Source: Clostridioides difficile CD160 (GTDB taxonomy: Bacteria > Bacillota > Clostridia > Peptostreptococcales > Peptostreptococcaceae). Taken from it: 64,000 bases of DNA. Below, in pieces: positions 35,356 to 43,022 of the stretch (position 1 is its first letter; each line of letters starts with the position of its first letter). The stretch is from positions 62,001 to 126,000 of the forward strand of contig NZ_AVHW01000086.1 of assembly GCF_000449425.2 (NCBI RefSeq), read 5' to 3'. The notes under the pieces were generated by a model, which made no database searches, was not told the origin of the DNA, and saw only the letters and a program-made list of their open reading frames with translations. Position numbers and translations under genes: made by a program.

Positions 35356-36022
35356 CTCCCCACACCACCTTTAAAAATCTTGGTTCTTTTGGATTTATTT
35401 CAATCTTTTCTCTTATTCGCCTAATATGTACTGCGACTGTATTTTCTGAATTAAAGCTTTCTTCATTCCATACTTTTTCGTATATCTCATCTATTGAAAA
35501 AACTCGTCCTTTATTTTCTAAAAGAAGTTCAATGATTTTGTACTCAATTGGAGTCATTTTTATATTTTCACCATCAATTTTCACTTCTTTTGTTAGTGTA
35601 TTTAATTCTAAAGCTCCACTTTTTAAAATTTCTTTACATGTATCTTCGTAATTGCCTAAAGTTACATATCGTCTTAAGTTTGATTTAACTCTAGCTATAA
35701 GCTCTAATAAGTTAAATGGCTTTGTTATATAATCATCAGCTCCAATATTTAATCCCATTATTTTATCTGTATCTTCACTTTTTGCTGAAATTAAAATTAT
35801 TGGTATGTTTCTTTCTTCTCGTATTTTTACAGTTGCTTTGATTCCATCTAATTTAGGCATCATTATATCCATTAATATTAGATGAATGTCATTCTCTGTT
35901 ATTATTTCCAAAGCTTTCATTCCATCATATGCTTTATATATTTTAAATCCTTCTGATTTAAGATATATTTCTATTGAATCAACAATTTCTTTATCATCAT
36001 CTACTACTAATATATTGTACAT
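35330..36022 (-). CDS. OmpR-family response regulator
   Basis: A 230-aa two-domain regulator. The receiver domain has VVDDDKE acidic residues, the phosphoacceptor in ILMDIMMPKLDG (D52), the switch Ser/Thr region ILISAKS and the Lys in DDYITKPFN. The C-terminal winged helix ends with HIRRIREKIEINPKEP and VVWGVGYKIEKF. It is a close paralogue of the regulator at 52479. GGAAGTG precedes the ATG. It is first in an operon with the small membrane ORF and the kinase, and probably autoregulated through the AAATCTTAA repeats upstream. Confidence 0.93.
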   Translation of the reverse strand: MYNILVVDDDKEIVDSIEIYLKSEGFKIYKAYDGMKALEIITENDIHLILMDIMMPKLDGIKATVKIREERNIPIILISAKSEDTDKIMGLNIGADDYITKPFNLLELIARVKSNLRRYVTLGNYEDTCKEILKSGALELNTLTKEVKIDGENIKMTPIEYKIIELLLENKGRVFSIDEIYEKVWNEESFNSENTVAVHIRRIREKIEINPKEPRFLKVVWGVGYKIEKF

Positions 36023-36163
36023 ATTTTCACTTCCTCTATTGTATAATAATACTTATCTCTATTATACAATATCTTTCACTCCCTTTCTCAACAATGACTA
36101 AATTGTTATATTACATTAGCTTACATTTTTGTAACTTTCCCTTATAATTATATAATAAAACAT

Positions 36164-36211
36164 AAATCTTAAGAAAATATTATCCTAAATCTTAAATATT
36201 TCTTAAGATTT
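36164..36211 (-). promoter_or_regulatory. AAATCTTAA repeats upstream of the response-regulator operon
   Basis: AAATCTTAA occurs at 36164-36172 and 36187-36195, 23 bp apart, with an inverted copy TTAAGATTT at 36203-36211. OmpR-family regulators bind such repeats, so this is a candidate autoregulatory site 140-190 bp upstream of the start codon. Confidence 0.4.
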
Positions 36212-36343
36212 ATACTAAAATCATGTTTATTTGAATTAATTGATTTGAATTATGTTGTTTTCAGATTACTTTCATTTAAGTGTTTTGATTGGATTCATCT
36301 GAATTAATGTATATTAATTCTTATTGAGCAGTTTTTATTTTCT

Positions 36344-36403
36344 GGGTGAAAGAATGGTGGAAGAATCATATTTTACTAATTTTCTTCCACCATTCTTCCA
36401 TCC
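36344..36403. repeat. Long G/C-richer hairpin in intergenic DNA
   Basis: A perfect 16-bp stem (36350-36365 with 36382-36397) extends past one mismatch by five more pairs (36344-36348 with 36399-36403), around a 16-nt loop. It is less A/T-rich than its surroundings and has no T-run on either side, so it does not look like a terminator. No gene is seen between 36212 and 36805. Confidence 0.65.
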
Positions 36404-36563
36404 GAATAGACTTAGAAGTATTTATTTCACTGCAATAATAGCTACTTACTTAAATTCTATTTTTATACATCCTATCTATTATGTACTATACATATCCTAT
36501 TAAAATTTATATAAATAGAATACAAATTTATTTCATTTTTTTAACATGTTCAGAATAATAAAC

Positions 36564-36605
36564 AAAATGAAGGTAGAAAAAGTTATAATTTCATACCTTC
36601 ATTTT
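36564..36605. terminator. Hairpin, possible weak terminator
   Basis: AAAATGAAGGTA (36564-36575) pairs with TACCTTCATTTT (36594-36605). The flanks are T-rich on the plus side (ATTTATT) but there is no clear upstream plus-strand gene; it may close a lost gene. Confidence 0.4.
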
Positions 36606-36805
36606 ATTTATTATGTATCTATTTGTAATTTTTTCTTTCAAACTCTTAAAATGTTATTCGAGTTCAATTAATTTATCTTCATACACTCATCCCTTTTCAT
36701 ATGAAGATGATTGTACATCAAATATCTATCCTATATCTTAATTATACAGTTTTTGATATATATGATATAATTATCACAAACATCAAACTAAGGAGGAATA
36801 AATAA

Positions 36806-37819
36806 ATGAATTTTAATCGTGAATTTAATTACTACCTTGAAACACTAGGACTGCTTTCTTATTGTAATAATTTTTCGACAACAAAAATAGAATTAATAGA
36901 AGAGTTAAATGGGTTGGGCTTTGCTGGCGAGAAAGTATACGATGCTCATTTGATTGATTGGGAGAAACTAATTACCTCTTTTGACAAAATGAAGACCACA
37001 AATGGAGATTACAATTTCTATTTTAAGAATGTCATTAATGAAGAAAAGAATTTCTATACATTCATGGTTGCTCTAGTGGCAGAATATTTCGAGCTATTTG
37101 ATAGTGAAGAAAAATCTGATGAATATTTTAGGAAAATTTTTATTGAATTAATTTGTGCTATCGCAGAAAAAAGTAGTATAAATAAACAACTTTCATCTTT
37201 AGAGTTCTATGAATTTCTATCTGTATCAGATTTTAATGAAAGTGAAAAATGGAAATTCTTTTCATTCTATCAGTCACCTAAAGAGCTGATTAATAAACTT
37301 TTTATACTAATAAATTCAAATTTATCTGTATGTAAAAAATTATATCTCGAAATTGATATTGAAACGCTAATTTCAAAATGTTCCATTTTACTTGAGAGCA
37401 CAAGAGAAAAAAATATGATATCAAAACAAGGGGAAGGACTTCCGATTTATCCAACTTTCATAAATCCTCTGTCTCAAATTGTTTTAAAGACAAAACGTTA
37501 TTTTGGGTTGTTAAATTTAGATATATTTAGTGACAATGATTTCTCTAAAGAAATTGATGATAACATATTAATTAAACTAAAAGCACTTTCAGATAAAAGT
37601 AAGTTTCAAATATTAATTTCTTTAAAAAATAAACCAATGTATAGCCTAGAATTAGCTAATAAGCTTGGATTATCTGCTGGGACAATTTCACATCATATGG
37701 CGGTTCTGCTACAAGTAAATTTAGTCAATATCGATAAGAAATCTGGACGAGTTTATTATCATCTAAATAGTGACGAAATTGAAAAAACAATAAAAGGACT
37801 TGAAAATCTATTAATTTGA
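36806..37819 (+). CDS. ArsR-type winged-helix transcriptional regulator with large N-terminal domain
   Basis: A 337-aa protein. The last 85 residues are an ArsR-like winged helix: IKLKALSDKSKFQILISL, ELANKLGLSAGTISHHMAVL and the wing KKSGRVYYHL. The first 250 residues form a helical, acidic domain I cannot assign; it contains no clear metal-binding Cys pairs. It starts 27 bp after AAACATCAAAC with AGGAGG before the ATG. Two matching palindromes over the promoter of the next gene are its likely operators. The gene probably represses the CPBP protease and perhaps itself. Confidence 0.8.
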   Translation: MNFNREFNYYLETLGLLSYCNNFSTTKIELIEELNGLGFAGEKVYDAHLIDWEKLITSFDKMKTTNGDYNFYFKNVINEEKNFYTFMVALVAEYFELFDSEEKSDEYFRKIFIELICAIAEKSSINKQLSSLEFYEFLSVSDFNESEKWKFFSFYQSPKELINKLFILINSNLSVCKKLYLEIDIETLISKCSILLESTREKNMISKQGEGLPIYPTFINPLSQIVLKTKRYFGLLNLDIFSDNDFSKEIDDNILIKLKALSDKSKFQILISLKNKPMYSLELANKLGLSAGTISHHMAVLLQVNLVNIDKKSGRVYYHLNSDEIEKTIKGLENLLI

Positions 37820-37864
37820 TATACATCAAATTAATTTGACCTACTTCAAATTTAATGTTATAAT
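37814..37864 (+). promoter_or_regulatory. Promoter with two tandem palindromic operators
   Basis: TTGACC (37836-37841) and TATAAT (37859-37864) are spaced 17 bp apart. Two palindromes of the form ATTTGA-N6-TCAAAT occupy 37814-37831 and 37834-37851, exactly 20 bp apart, so they lie on the same face of the helix and the second covers the -35 box. A repressor bound there would block transcription of the CPBP gene. Confidence 0.78.
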
Positions 37865-37895
37865 CCTCTTACATACAATTAGAGGAGGTCTTTTC

Positions 37896-38696
37896 ATGAA
37901 AAAAGTAAAAAAATCAATTTTGTTATTTCTTATCATTTGTTTTGCTCTAAGCTCAATTTTCTACTACCTGATTATTGTCCACGGAATGTTGCAACTTAAT
38001 TACTTTCTTATGTGGTGTCCTGGTGTTGCTGCCATTATTGTAAGTATGATATACCACCGTGGCGATAATGGAGTAAACTTTAGAAGATGCCATGCGAAAT
38101 ATATTTTGGGTGGTATATTAATTCCATTAGCATATTGGGGAATCTCATATAGTATCTACTTGCTGATTTATGGTAAGGGCGTAATCGTAGGTAATATGGC
38201 TCTGACTCTTATAAAAGCGCCAAGTATGTTGCTGACATATCTGGCAATCTATTTTGTCACTGCAATGGGTGAAGAAATAGGCTGGGGTGGCTACTTAGTA
38301 CCAAAGCTTAATGAACTCTTTGGGTTTAACAAAGGTGCTTTTGTTTCTGGTGTGATTTGGTTTTTGTGGCATTTCCCGTTGTTTGTGGTTGGATATATGT
38401 CTGATATCCCACTTTGGTATCAGCTTCCAGTTCTAGCACTAATGTGTATCTCAGTATCCTATTCGAGATTTTATTTAAGTATGAAATCAAAGAGCACATG
38501 GCCTGCTGTTTGGCTTCATTTCGTACATAACTTTGTCGCACAATTGCTTTTAGACCAATCCATAGGCGGTGAAATGCGTCCCTATCTTGTTGGCGAAATT
38601 GGGATTATTTCACTTATTGTAGTGGTGATTATTGCCCTTATCTGTGTATTAAAATATCGTAACGCAGGGAGTGAAATCGTTGCATCACAGAAATAA
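37896..38696 (+). CDS. CPBP-family intramembrane metalloprotease (CAAX/Abi type)
   Basis: A 266-aa membrane protein with about eight helices. Active-site motifs are EEIGWGGYLVPKL (double Glu), WFLWHFPLF (His) and HFVHNFV (His), as in the CPBP family. Members process prenylated or bacteriocin-related proteins, or confer bacteriocin immunity. AGAGGAGG lies eight nt before the ATG; a longer open frame to 37836 runs through the promoter and is discarded. The gene looks richer in G+C (GGC, GCG, CGT codons) than its neighbours, a hint of recent transfer with the ArsR-type gene. Confidence 0.85.
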   Translation: MKKVKKSILLFLIICFALSSIFYYLIIVHGMLQLNYFLMWCPGVAAIIVSMIYHRGDNGVNFRRCHAKYILGGILIPLAYWGISYSIYLLIYGKGVIVGNMALTLIKAPSMLLTYLAIYFVTAMGEEIGWGGYLVPKLNELFGFNKGAFVSGVIWFLWHFPLFVVGYMSDIPLWYQLPVLALMCISVSYSRFYLSMKSKSTWPAVWLHFVHNFVAQLLLDQSIGGEMRPYLVGEIGIISLIVVVIIALICVLKYRNAGSEIVASQK

Positions 38697-38763
38697 ATAT
38701 TGTTCGAAAAAATGAAAAAAGCACTCTCCATAACGGAAAATGCTCTCTTTAATATCGGTTGAC

Positions 38764-38803
38764 TTAGTAAAGATGTATTGAAAGTGCATCTTTACTTTTT
38801 TTA
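38764..38803 (+). terminator. Rho-independent terminator of the CPBP transcript
   Basis: AGTAAAGATG (38766-38775) pairs with CATCTTTACT (38787-38796), followed by a run of T. Confidence 0.88.
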
Positions 38804-38887
38804 TTATACCATATAATTTATGTTGTTAAAAAGACCTATTTAAATCGTTTTTAATTAATAGAATATATTGTAAAGGAGATATGTAAT

Positions 38888-39205
38888 ATGAATTTTTGGA
38901 ATGGACTATTTTTATTTTTTGGAATAATATTCATAATAGGGAATGTAATAAAAGGTTTAGCTAAACATAAATTCAACTATTTTAGGAAAAAATATTTTAA
39001 CAAATTAGAATTAAAATATGGAAAAATAGATAGAGAAAAAACTATTAAACTAGAGATGTTTTATCAATATTTAATAGACTTGGAATACATAATAATGGGC
39101 TTATTAATAAAAAGATTAAATACTGCAATAATATCATTAATATTAGTATCCATTATCACAATAGTATCCCATTGTTTAATTAGAAAGAAATATATAACTA
39201 TATAA
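38888..39205 (+). CDS. Small hypothetical membrane protein
   Basis: A 105-aa protein I do not recognise. A first hydrophobic helix (about 4-24) is followed by a basic amphipathic stretch (KHKFNYFRKKYFNKLELKYGKI) and a C-terminal hydrophobic pair (about 64-98) ending in a basic tail. AAAGGAG precedes the ATG. It lies alone after the CPBP terminator and has the A/T-rich codon use of the region. Confidence 0.6.
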   Translation: MNFWNGLFLFFGIIFIIGNVIKGLAKHKFNYFRKKYFNKLELKYGKIDREKTIKLEMFYQYLIDLEYIIMGLLIKRLNTAIISLILVSIITIVSHCLIRKKYITI

Positions 39206-39237
39206 ACTATTTATAATAAAACGCTGATATAATCAAT

Positions 39238-39272
39238 AAAGAAGGTAACAACTATCTCCAGTCGCTACCTTC
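39238..39272 (-). terminator. Terminator of the 95-aa hypothetical gene
   Basis: AGAAGGTA pairs with TACCTTCT around a loop, and the minus strand continues TTTATTG. A relative of this hairpin occurs at 41388-41430 with the duplicated gene end. Confidence 0.7.
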
Positions 39273-39278
39273 TAATCA

Positions 39279-39566
39279 TCAATTTTTAAGTTTTGATATA
39301 CTAAAATTTTTAACTTGAGACTTGAATAACTGCTCAATCTCATCAACTATACTCTGTATCTTATCTTCATATTCTAAATCATAATATATATTTATCTCAC
39401 CTATACTATTTATACTTACAGAATATTCTTTTCTTTCTATTATACATATACTTCCACAATCTGATAAATCATTTTTGTATATTGATTTTAATTGTCTTTT
39501 TATCTTGGGAAAGTCTATTGTTGGATAAATATTATTTGGATAAAAACTCTTATCATTTATTAACAT
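39279..39566 (-). CDS. Hypothetical small protein
   Basis: A 95-aa soluble protein of unknown function. It shows an alternating strand pattern (CGSICIIERKEYSVSINSIGEINIYY) and a C-terminal amphipathic helix (DKIQSIVDEIEQLFKSQVKNF). A GTG at 39575 is in frame but the AAGGGG site overlaps it; the ATG at 39566 has 8-nt spacing and is preferred. A fragment of a near-copy of its last 26 codons lies at 41432-41517, so the gene was once duplicated with its terminator. Confidence 0.6.
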   Translation of the reverse strand: MLINDKSFYPNNIYPTIDFPKIKRQLKSIYKNDLSDCGSICIIERKEYSVSINSIGEINIYYDLEYEDKIQSIVDEIEQLFKSQVKNFSISKLKN

Positions 39567-39671
39567 CCTATCCACCCCTTATCATTCTATTTATTTAAAT
39601 TTATACCTTAATCAAAACGATATTAAACATATTTTCCCATATTTTCATAATCATTTTATATAGTATCTAAT

Positions 39672-39866
39672 CTATCTATTAATAAAATCTAGTGCTTTGT
39701 AAAGTGTATCAAATCTATCATTACCTTTTATCATGGTGTATCTCTCTTTAGTTATAGAACTTATCTTATTGCATGCTCCTCCACCTATAACATATAAATT
39801 TTCTGTCTGACCTGGTACATAATCTTTTATATCACATATTAATATTTTTCCGTCATTATACCCCAA
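39672..39866 (-). pseudogene. Remnant resembling a cell-wall-binding repeat 2 (CWB2) end
   Basis: A 64-codon frame beginning with TTG and no good ribosome site. NLYVIGGGACNKISS followed by GNDRFDTLYKALDFINR recalls the VVGG...DRYDT pattern of CWB2 modules in clostridial surface proteins. A separate upstream frame with an ATG near 39930 (about 29 codons) runs into this region out of phase, suggesting a broken gene. The CWB2 link is weak and by eye. Confidence 0.35.
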
Positions 39867-40049
39867 CCAAATACAGTTACAGAGATTTTGCCAACCTCTC
39901 CATCATAAACGATTGTATATTTATACATTATTTTTCCCTCACCATTCTCTTTAGGGAAGTTTTACCATACATTCTACATATTTAGTCTATTTTTTTAAAG
40001 TAAAATAACGTTCATATATATAAATTTATTCAATTTTCAAACAAGTCTA

Positions 40050-40078
40050 TTGAATAATAATTAATTCTATTGTATTAT
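40050..40078 (+). promoter_or_regulatory. Promoter of c-di-GMP riboswitch copy 1
   Basis: TTGAAT (40050-40055) and TATTAT (40073-40078), 17 bp apart. The same boxes with the same spacing occur before copy 2, although the spacer differs, which supports the call. Confidence 0.65.
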
Positions 40079-40099
40079 TGTAATTGTAGAATAAAACTA

Positions 40100-40188
40100 A
40101 ATCGGCAAAACTAGAGAAATTTAGTGACGCAAAGCTATAGGGACTAAGACTTATAAAATAAGTTATAAGTTATGTCAGCCAGTTGCCA
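40100..40188 (+). promoter_or_regulatory. Class-I cyclic di-GMP riboswitch (GEMM-I), copy 1
   Basis: The aptamer closes with GGCAA (40104-40108) and TTGCC (40183-40187). P1b is ACTAGA-GAAA-TTTAGT with its GNRA loop, then GACGCAAAGC...AGGGACTAAG, a P2 stem ACTTATAA/TTATAAGT, and GTCAGCCAG. By alignment with the Vc2 RNA, the ligand-contacting G20, A47 and C92 are kept. It controls the 58-aa gene downstream. Confidence 0.93.
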
Positions 40189-40212
40189 AAAAGATATTTT
40201 CTTTTTGTTTTT
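40187..40212 (+). terminator. Expression-platform terminator of riboswitch copy 1
   Basis: CAAAAAGA (40187-40194) pairs with TCTTTTTG (40200-40207) and runs into TTTTTA. Its 5' base is shared with the end of aptamer P1. The stem is weak (A/T), so the switch direction cannot be read with certainty; class-I c-di-GMP switches studied in C. difficile act as off switches. Confidence 0.7.
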
Positions 40213-40243
40213 ATGAAAGTTTTTTAGGGGGATAATAATATAT

Positions 40244-40420
40244 ATGTTTAGAGATAAAATGGATAGATGTACACATATGTTAACTGCTTATATTGCTAGT
40301 TCATATGATTATTGTGATTTTATAGATACACAGCTAGATGATTTTATCCTAGAGTACGGAGAAAATGTGGTAGAATCATGTTTGCATCAAGTGATGGTAT
40401 TGGTAAGTAAATATAATTAA
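40244..40420 (+). CDS. 58-aa protein controlled by a c-di-GMP riboswitch
   Basis: A small soluble, acidic protein with three Cys (C9, C24, C46), rich in Tyr/Asp (IASSYDYCDFIDTQLDDF) and ending in an amphipathic ESCLHQVMVLVSKYN. No known family recognised. AGGGGGAT (40226-40233) precedes the ATG at slightly long spacing. It is the only gene between the riboswitch and a terminator at 40731. A decayed copy with matching codons lies behind the second riboswitch, which supports that this frame is a true gene. Confidence 0.65.
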   Translation: MFRDKMDRCTHMLTAYIASSYDYCDFIDTQLDDFILEYGENVVESCLHQVMVLVSKYN

Positions 40421-40730
40421 ATAGACATTATTTTCTAGAATATCCTTTTTAGTTTTTTCTACTTTTAAAAATTAATTCTTGCTAAAGATTTTATTAAAAT
40501 ATATTTATTAAAAAGAAACATAATATTAATGATTTTAAAACTTATATATTAAAAGAATTATAGTTATAAAGTAACTATAAGTTACAAGAAATTTCGATTT
40601 AGACAATCTTGTTGATATTACAAAATAAACATTAAGAGAGAATGAGATTGATTTAATAATTATTGATGAAAAAATAATATTGTTTGGAAAATAAAAAAGC
40701 AATCCAAATGAGAATGCTTAATTATAATGA
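40421..40730 (+). other. Spacer with a short open remnant
   Basis: No intact gene. A plus-strand stretch ending at 40694 reads RENEIDLIIIDEKIILFGK before a stop, preceded closely by stop codons. It could be the tail of a lost gene (PLD-like proteins have a similar LIIIDEKI segment), but it is too short to name. Confidence 0.3.
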
Positions 40731-40766
40731 TAGAAGTGTACTACAAATACACTTCCATTTTTTATT
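40731..40766 (+). terminator. Rho-independent terminator
   Basis: GAAGTGTA (40733-40740) pairs with TACACTTC (40748-40755), followed by CATTTTTTATT. It ends plus-strand transcription from riboswitch 1. Confidence 0.85.
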
Positions 40767-40931
40767 ACATAATATAGTTTTATTTTTCAGAATAAATTTC
40801 ATTCGTCTTATTACTATTCAATATATTTTGTTTGATTGAAAAAATATAATTCTTTACAAATAGTATTATATTAAATGTTTTATTTGATTTTTATCTATAA
40901 CATTTTAATTTATATATTTATAATTAAAATG

Positions 40932-41256
40932 TTATAATTGAGTTCCATTTATGACTATATCACAAATTCTTGCTCCTCCATTAGACTTGCCTTTTTTTAA
41001 TCTTTCTACATAGGTGGGAGAATTTGAAGTCTTACCAGTAATACTTTTTACATTTAATCTATTATCATTATTAAATTCCAAGTATCCATTGTAACCGCCA
41101 ATATATATCAAGATTATTGACATTTGAATCTAACAAAACATTTTTTCTATTTGATATATCCGTTTCTAAAAAATTATTTGCAAAGATATTAATAGAAAAA
41201 CTCCTCCCTAATATTACTGTTGATAATAATAAAAATATTACTTTCTTAAAGTTCAT
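40932..41256 (-). pseudogene. Frameshifted small secreted protein
   Basis: The ATG at 41256 begins a signal peptide (MNFKKVIFLLLSTVILGRSF) and a mature segment that reaches NVNNLDIY. The frame then runs to an early stop, while the overlapping frame continues as GGYNGYLEFNNDNRLNVKS...GGARICDIVINGTQL to 40932. A single-base change around 41090-41110 would join them to a protein of about 100 aa. GGGGGAAAG precedes the ATG. Family unknown. It could also be programmed frameshifting, but no slippery heptamer stands out. Confidence 0.55.
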
Positions 41257-41387
41257 AATTTACTTTCCCCCTAGTTAAAATTAAAGCTATCTATAAAAAA
41301 TTTTGTGATTTTACAATGTTTATATTTAGCTCCCCTTCTAGTAACATTATAACTTCCATATGATGATATCTAAATATATTTATTTAT

Positions 41388-41430
41388 CAAAAAGAAGGTA
41401 ACAACATTCTCCAGTTGTTATCTTATAATA
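41388..41430 (-). terminator. Degenerate duplicate of the 39238 terminator
   Basis: GGTAACAAC pairs with GTTGTTATC. The segment is similar to 39238-39272 and follows a copied gene end, so it came with the duplication. Confidence 0.6.
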
Positions 41431-41431
41431 G

Positions 41432-41517
41432 TCAATGCTTAAATTTTGATACACTAAAATTTTTAACTTGAGATTTAAATAACTGTTCAATCTCATCAAT
41501 TGTAGCGTTTATAAAAC
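41432..41517 (-). pseudogene. Truncated copy of the 3' end of the gene at 39279
   Basis: The minus strand reads TIDEIEQLFKSQVKNFSVSK, near-identical to the C-terminus of the 95-aa protein, then a stop. The 5' part is missing: the response-regulator stop lies 1 bp away at 41519. Confidence 0.75.
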
Positions 41518-41518
41518 T

Positions 41519-42199
41519 TTATATCTTATTAAAATAATATCCTGCTTTTCTTATTGTTATAATCTTTTGAGGGTTTTTATAATTTTTTTCTATTTTCTTT
41601 CTTAATCCATTTACTGCAACTACCACACTATAGTTATCCTCTAAATATTCATTCATCCATACATGTTCATATATCTCTTTAGTAGTTAAGGTCTTTTCAG
41701 GATTTTCCATAAAGAAGTTTAATAACTTATTCTCTATTGGAGTTAATTTTATTATTTTATTTTCTAATTTTATAACTCCACTATTTCTATTATAATTCTC
41801 TAACTCAGTATTATGTTTATTATTATTTACATATAAATTCTCTCTTCTTAAAAGTGCTTTTACTTTTGCATATAATATTTCTAAATTTAAAGGCTTTGTT
41901 AAATAATCATCTCCACCAGAATCCAAAGCATTTAAAATACTTTGTACTTTATTTATACAAGTCATATGAATAATTGGGCAAGTCGTTATATTTCTGATTT
42001 TTTTACAAAAAGTCCAGCCATCACCATCAGTTAAAATTATCTCTAAAAATATTAAATCAAATTTATTACTAAATAGTTTTGTAATAGCTTCTTCACAGTT
42101 ATATGCTAGATCAACATTTATCCCTTTTCCTTCTAAAAAATTTTTCAATTCCTGACAATTATCCTTATCTCCATCTATTATCAATATATTAGCTTGCAT
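41519..42199 (-). CDS. Orphan OmpR-type response regulator with Glu at the phosphoacceptor site
   Basis: A 226-aa receiver plus winged-helix protein. The receiver keeps IIDGDKDN at the N-terminus, the HMTCI Thr and the Lys of DDYLTKPLN, but the usual Asp in the LxD motif is Glu: DLIFLEIILTDGDG (E53), where the two other regulators in this window have D52 and D53. Pro after the motif is also lost (Thr). The C-terminal winged helix (LTPIENKLLNFFMENPE, VVAVNGLRKKIEKNYKNP, IRKAGYYF) looks intact. A GTG at 42208 overlaps the AGGAG, so the ATG at 42199 is preferred. No kinase is adjacent. It may act without phosphorylation. Confidence 0.82.
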   Translation of the reverse strand: MQANILIIDGDKDNCQELKNFLEGKGINVDLAYNCEEAITKLFSNKFDLIFLEIILTDGDGWTFCKKIRNITTCPIIHMTCINKVQSILNALDSGGDDYLTKPLNLEILYAKVKALLRRENLYVNNNKHNTELENYNRNSGVIKLENKIIKLTPIENKLLNFFMENPEKTLTTKEIYEHVWMNEYLEDNYSVVVAVNGLRKKIEKNYKNPQKIITIRKAGYYFNKI

Positions 42200-42380
42200 T
42201 ATAATCACTCCTAAATATAATTATTTCTTTCTATAAAGAATCAGACAAATATCTTTAGTCTATTTTCTGATAGTTTGTCTTTACTGTTATAAGAAACTTT
42301 AACAATTATAAGTCTATTTTCTTTATTATTTGTATATATATTTTTAAATTTGAACACTTCAAAATTAACACAATGTCCTT

Positions 42381-42434
42381 GTATGTCTAGTAATTTATTT
42401 TAGTATACATAGTAAAATAAATTACTAGACATAC
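42381..42434 (+). repeat. Perfect 22-bp hairpin with T-run
   Basis: GTATGTCTAGTAATTTATTTTA (42381-42402) is exactly mirrored at 42413-42434 around a 10-nt loop, followed by TTTTTAAC on the plus strand. It is formally a strong terminator, but no plus-strand gene lies upstream; it may be the relic of a lost unit or a small repeat. Confidence 0.7.
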
Positions 42435-43022
42435 TTTTTAACTAAAATCAATATTTTTATATTTTAATGTAAATTATTGTAGACTATAGATTTTATTTTG
42501 TCTTCATTTGGTTTTTGATTTACTGTATAAGAATAAGTTTATTTTTAGAAAAAGTATAACCACCTATAGTTAAAAGTCCATTATTTGCTCTAAAAAGTTA
42601 TATTGGTACTTATTATCATACTTATACATAAATTTTAATTTTCATTACATCGACCACACATCTACTAAATAAAAACTATTTATTAATTATAGTTTCTCAC
42701 TTATAGAACAAACTTATATCCTTTTCCCTATACAGTCTGAATATATTAATACTCTTTTCTTAAAGAATTAATTTTATTCTTAATCTATGCAATATGAACC
42801 TGTGCCATATGTTATCTTCTAATATCAAGCATTTCCTAGATTTGATTAGATATTTCTAATTTCGAGAACATTGGTTCTTTGCTTCCAGCTATAAACAATA
42901 ATATTTCAAACTACATAATGGTCAAATAAATGATTTTCCATCAAAAGCACTTTTCTTAAGCTCACATTTATTACTAAAAATGAAAGCTTTAATACATTAG
43001 AAACTAATGTAATCTTTTTATA
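42435..43022. other. Decayed DNA with no intact gene
   Basis: On the minus strand, fragments such as MENHLFDHY and NVLEIRNI are interrupted by stops and may be the ruined DNA-binding part of the response-regulator pseudogene that follows. Nothing else supported. Confidence 0.35.

Noticed and set aside
37836-37895. Extended N-terminus of the CPBP protein
   Set aside because: The stretch holds the promoter and operators, and the ribosome site precedes the later ATG.
40932-41123. Independent 63-aa gene
   Set aside because: Its beginning overlaps the signal-peptide frame and has no ribosome site; better read as the second half of a frameshifted gene.
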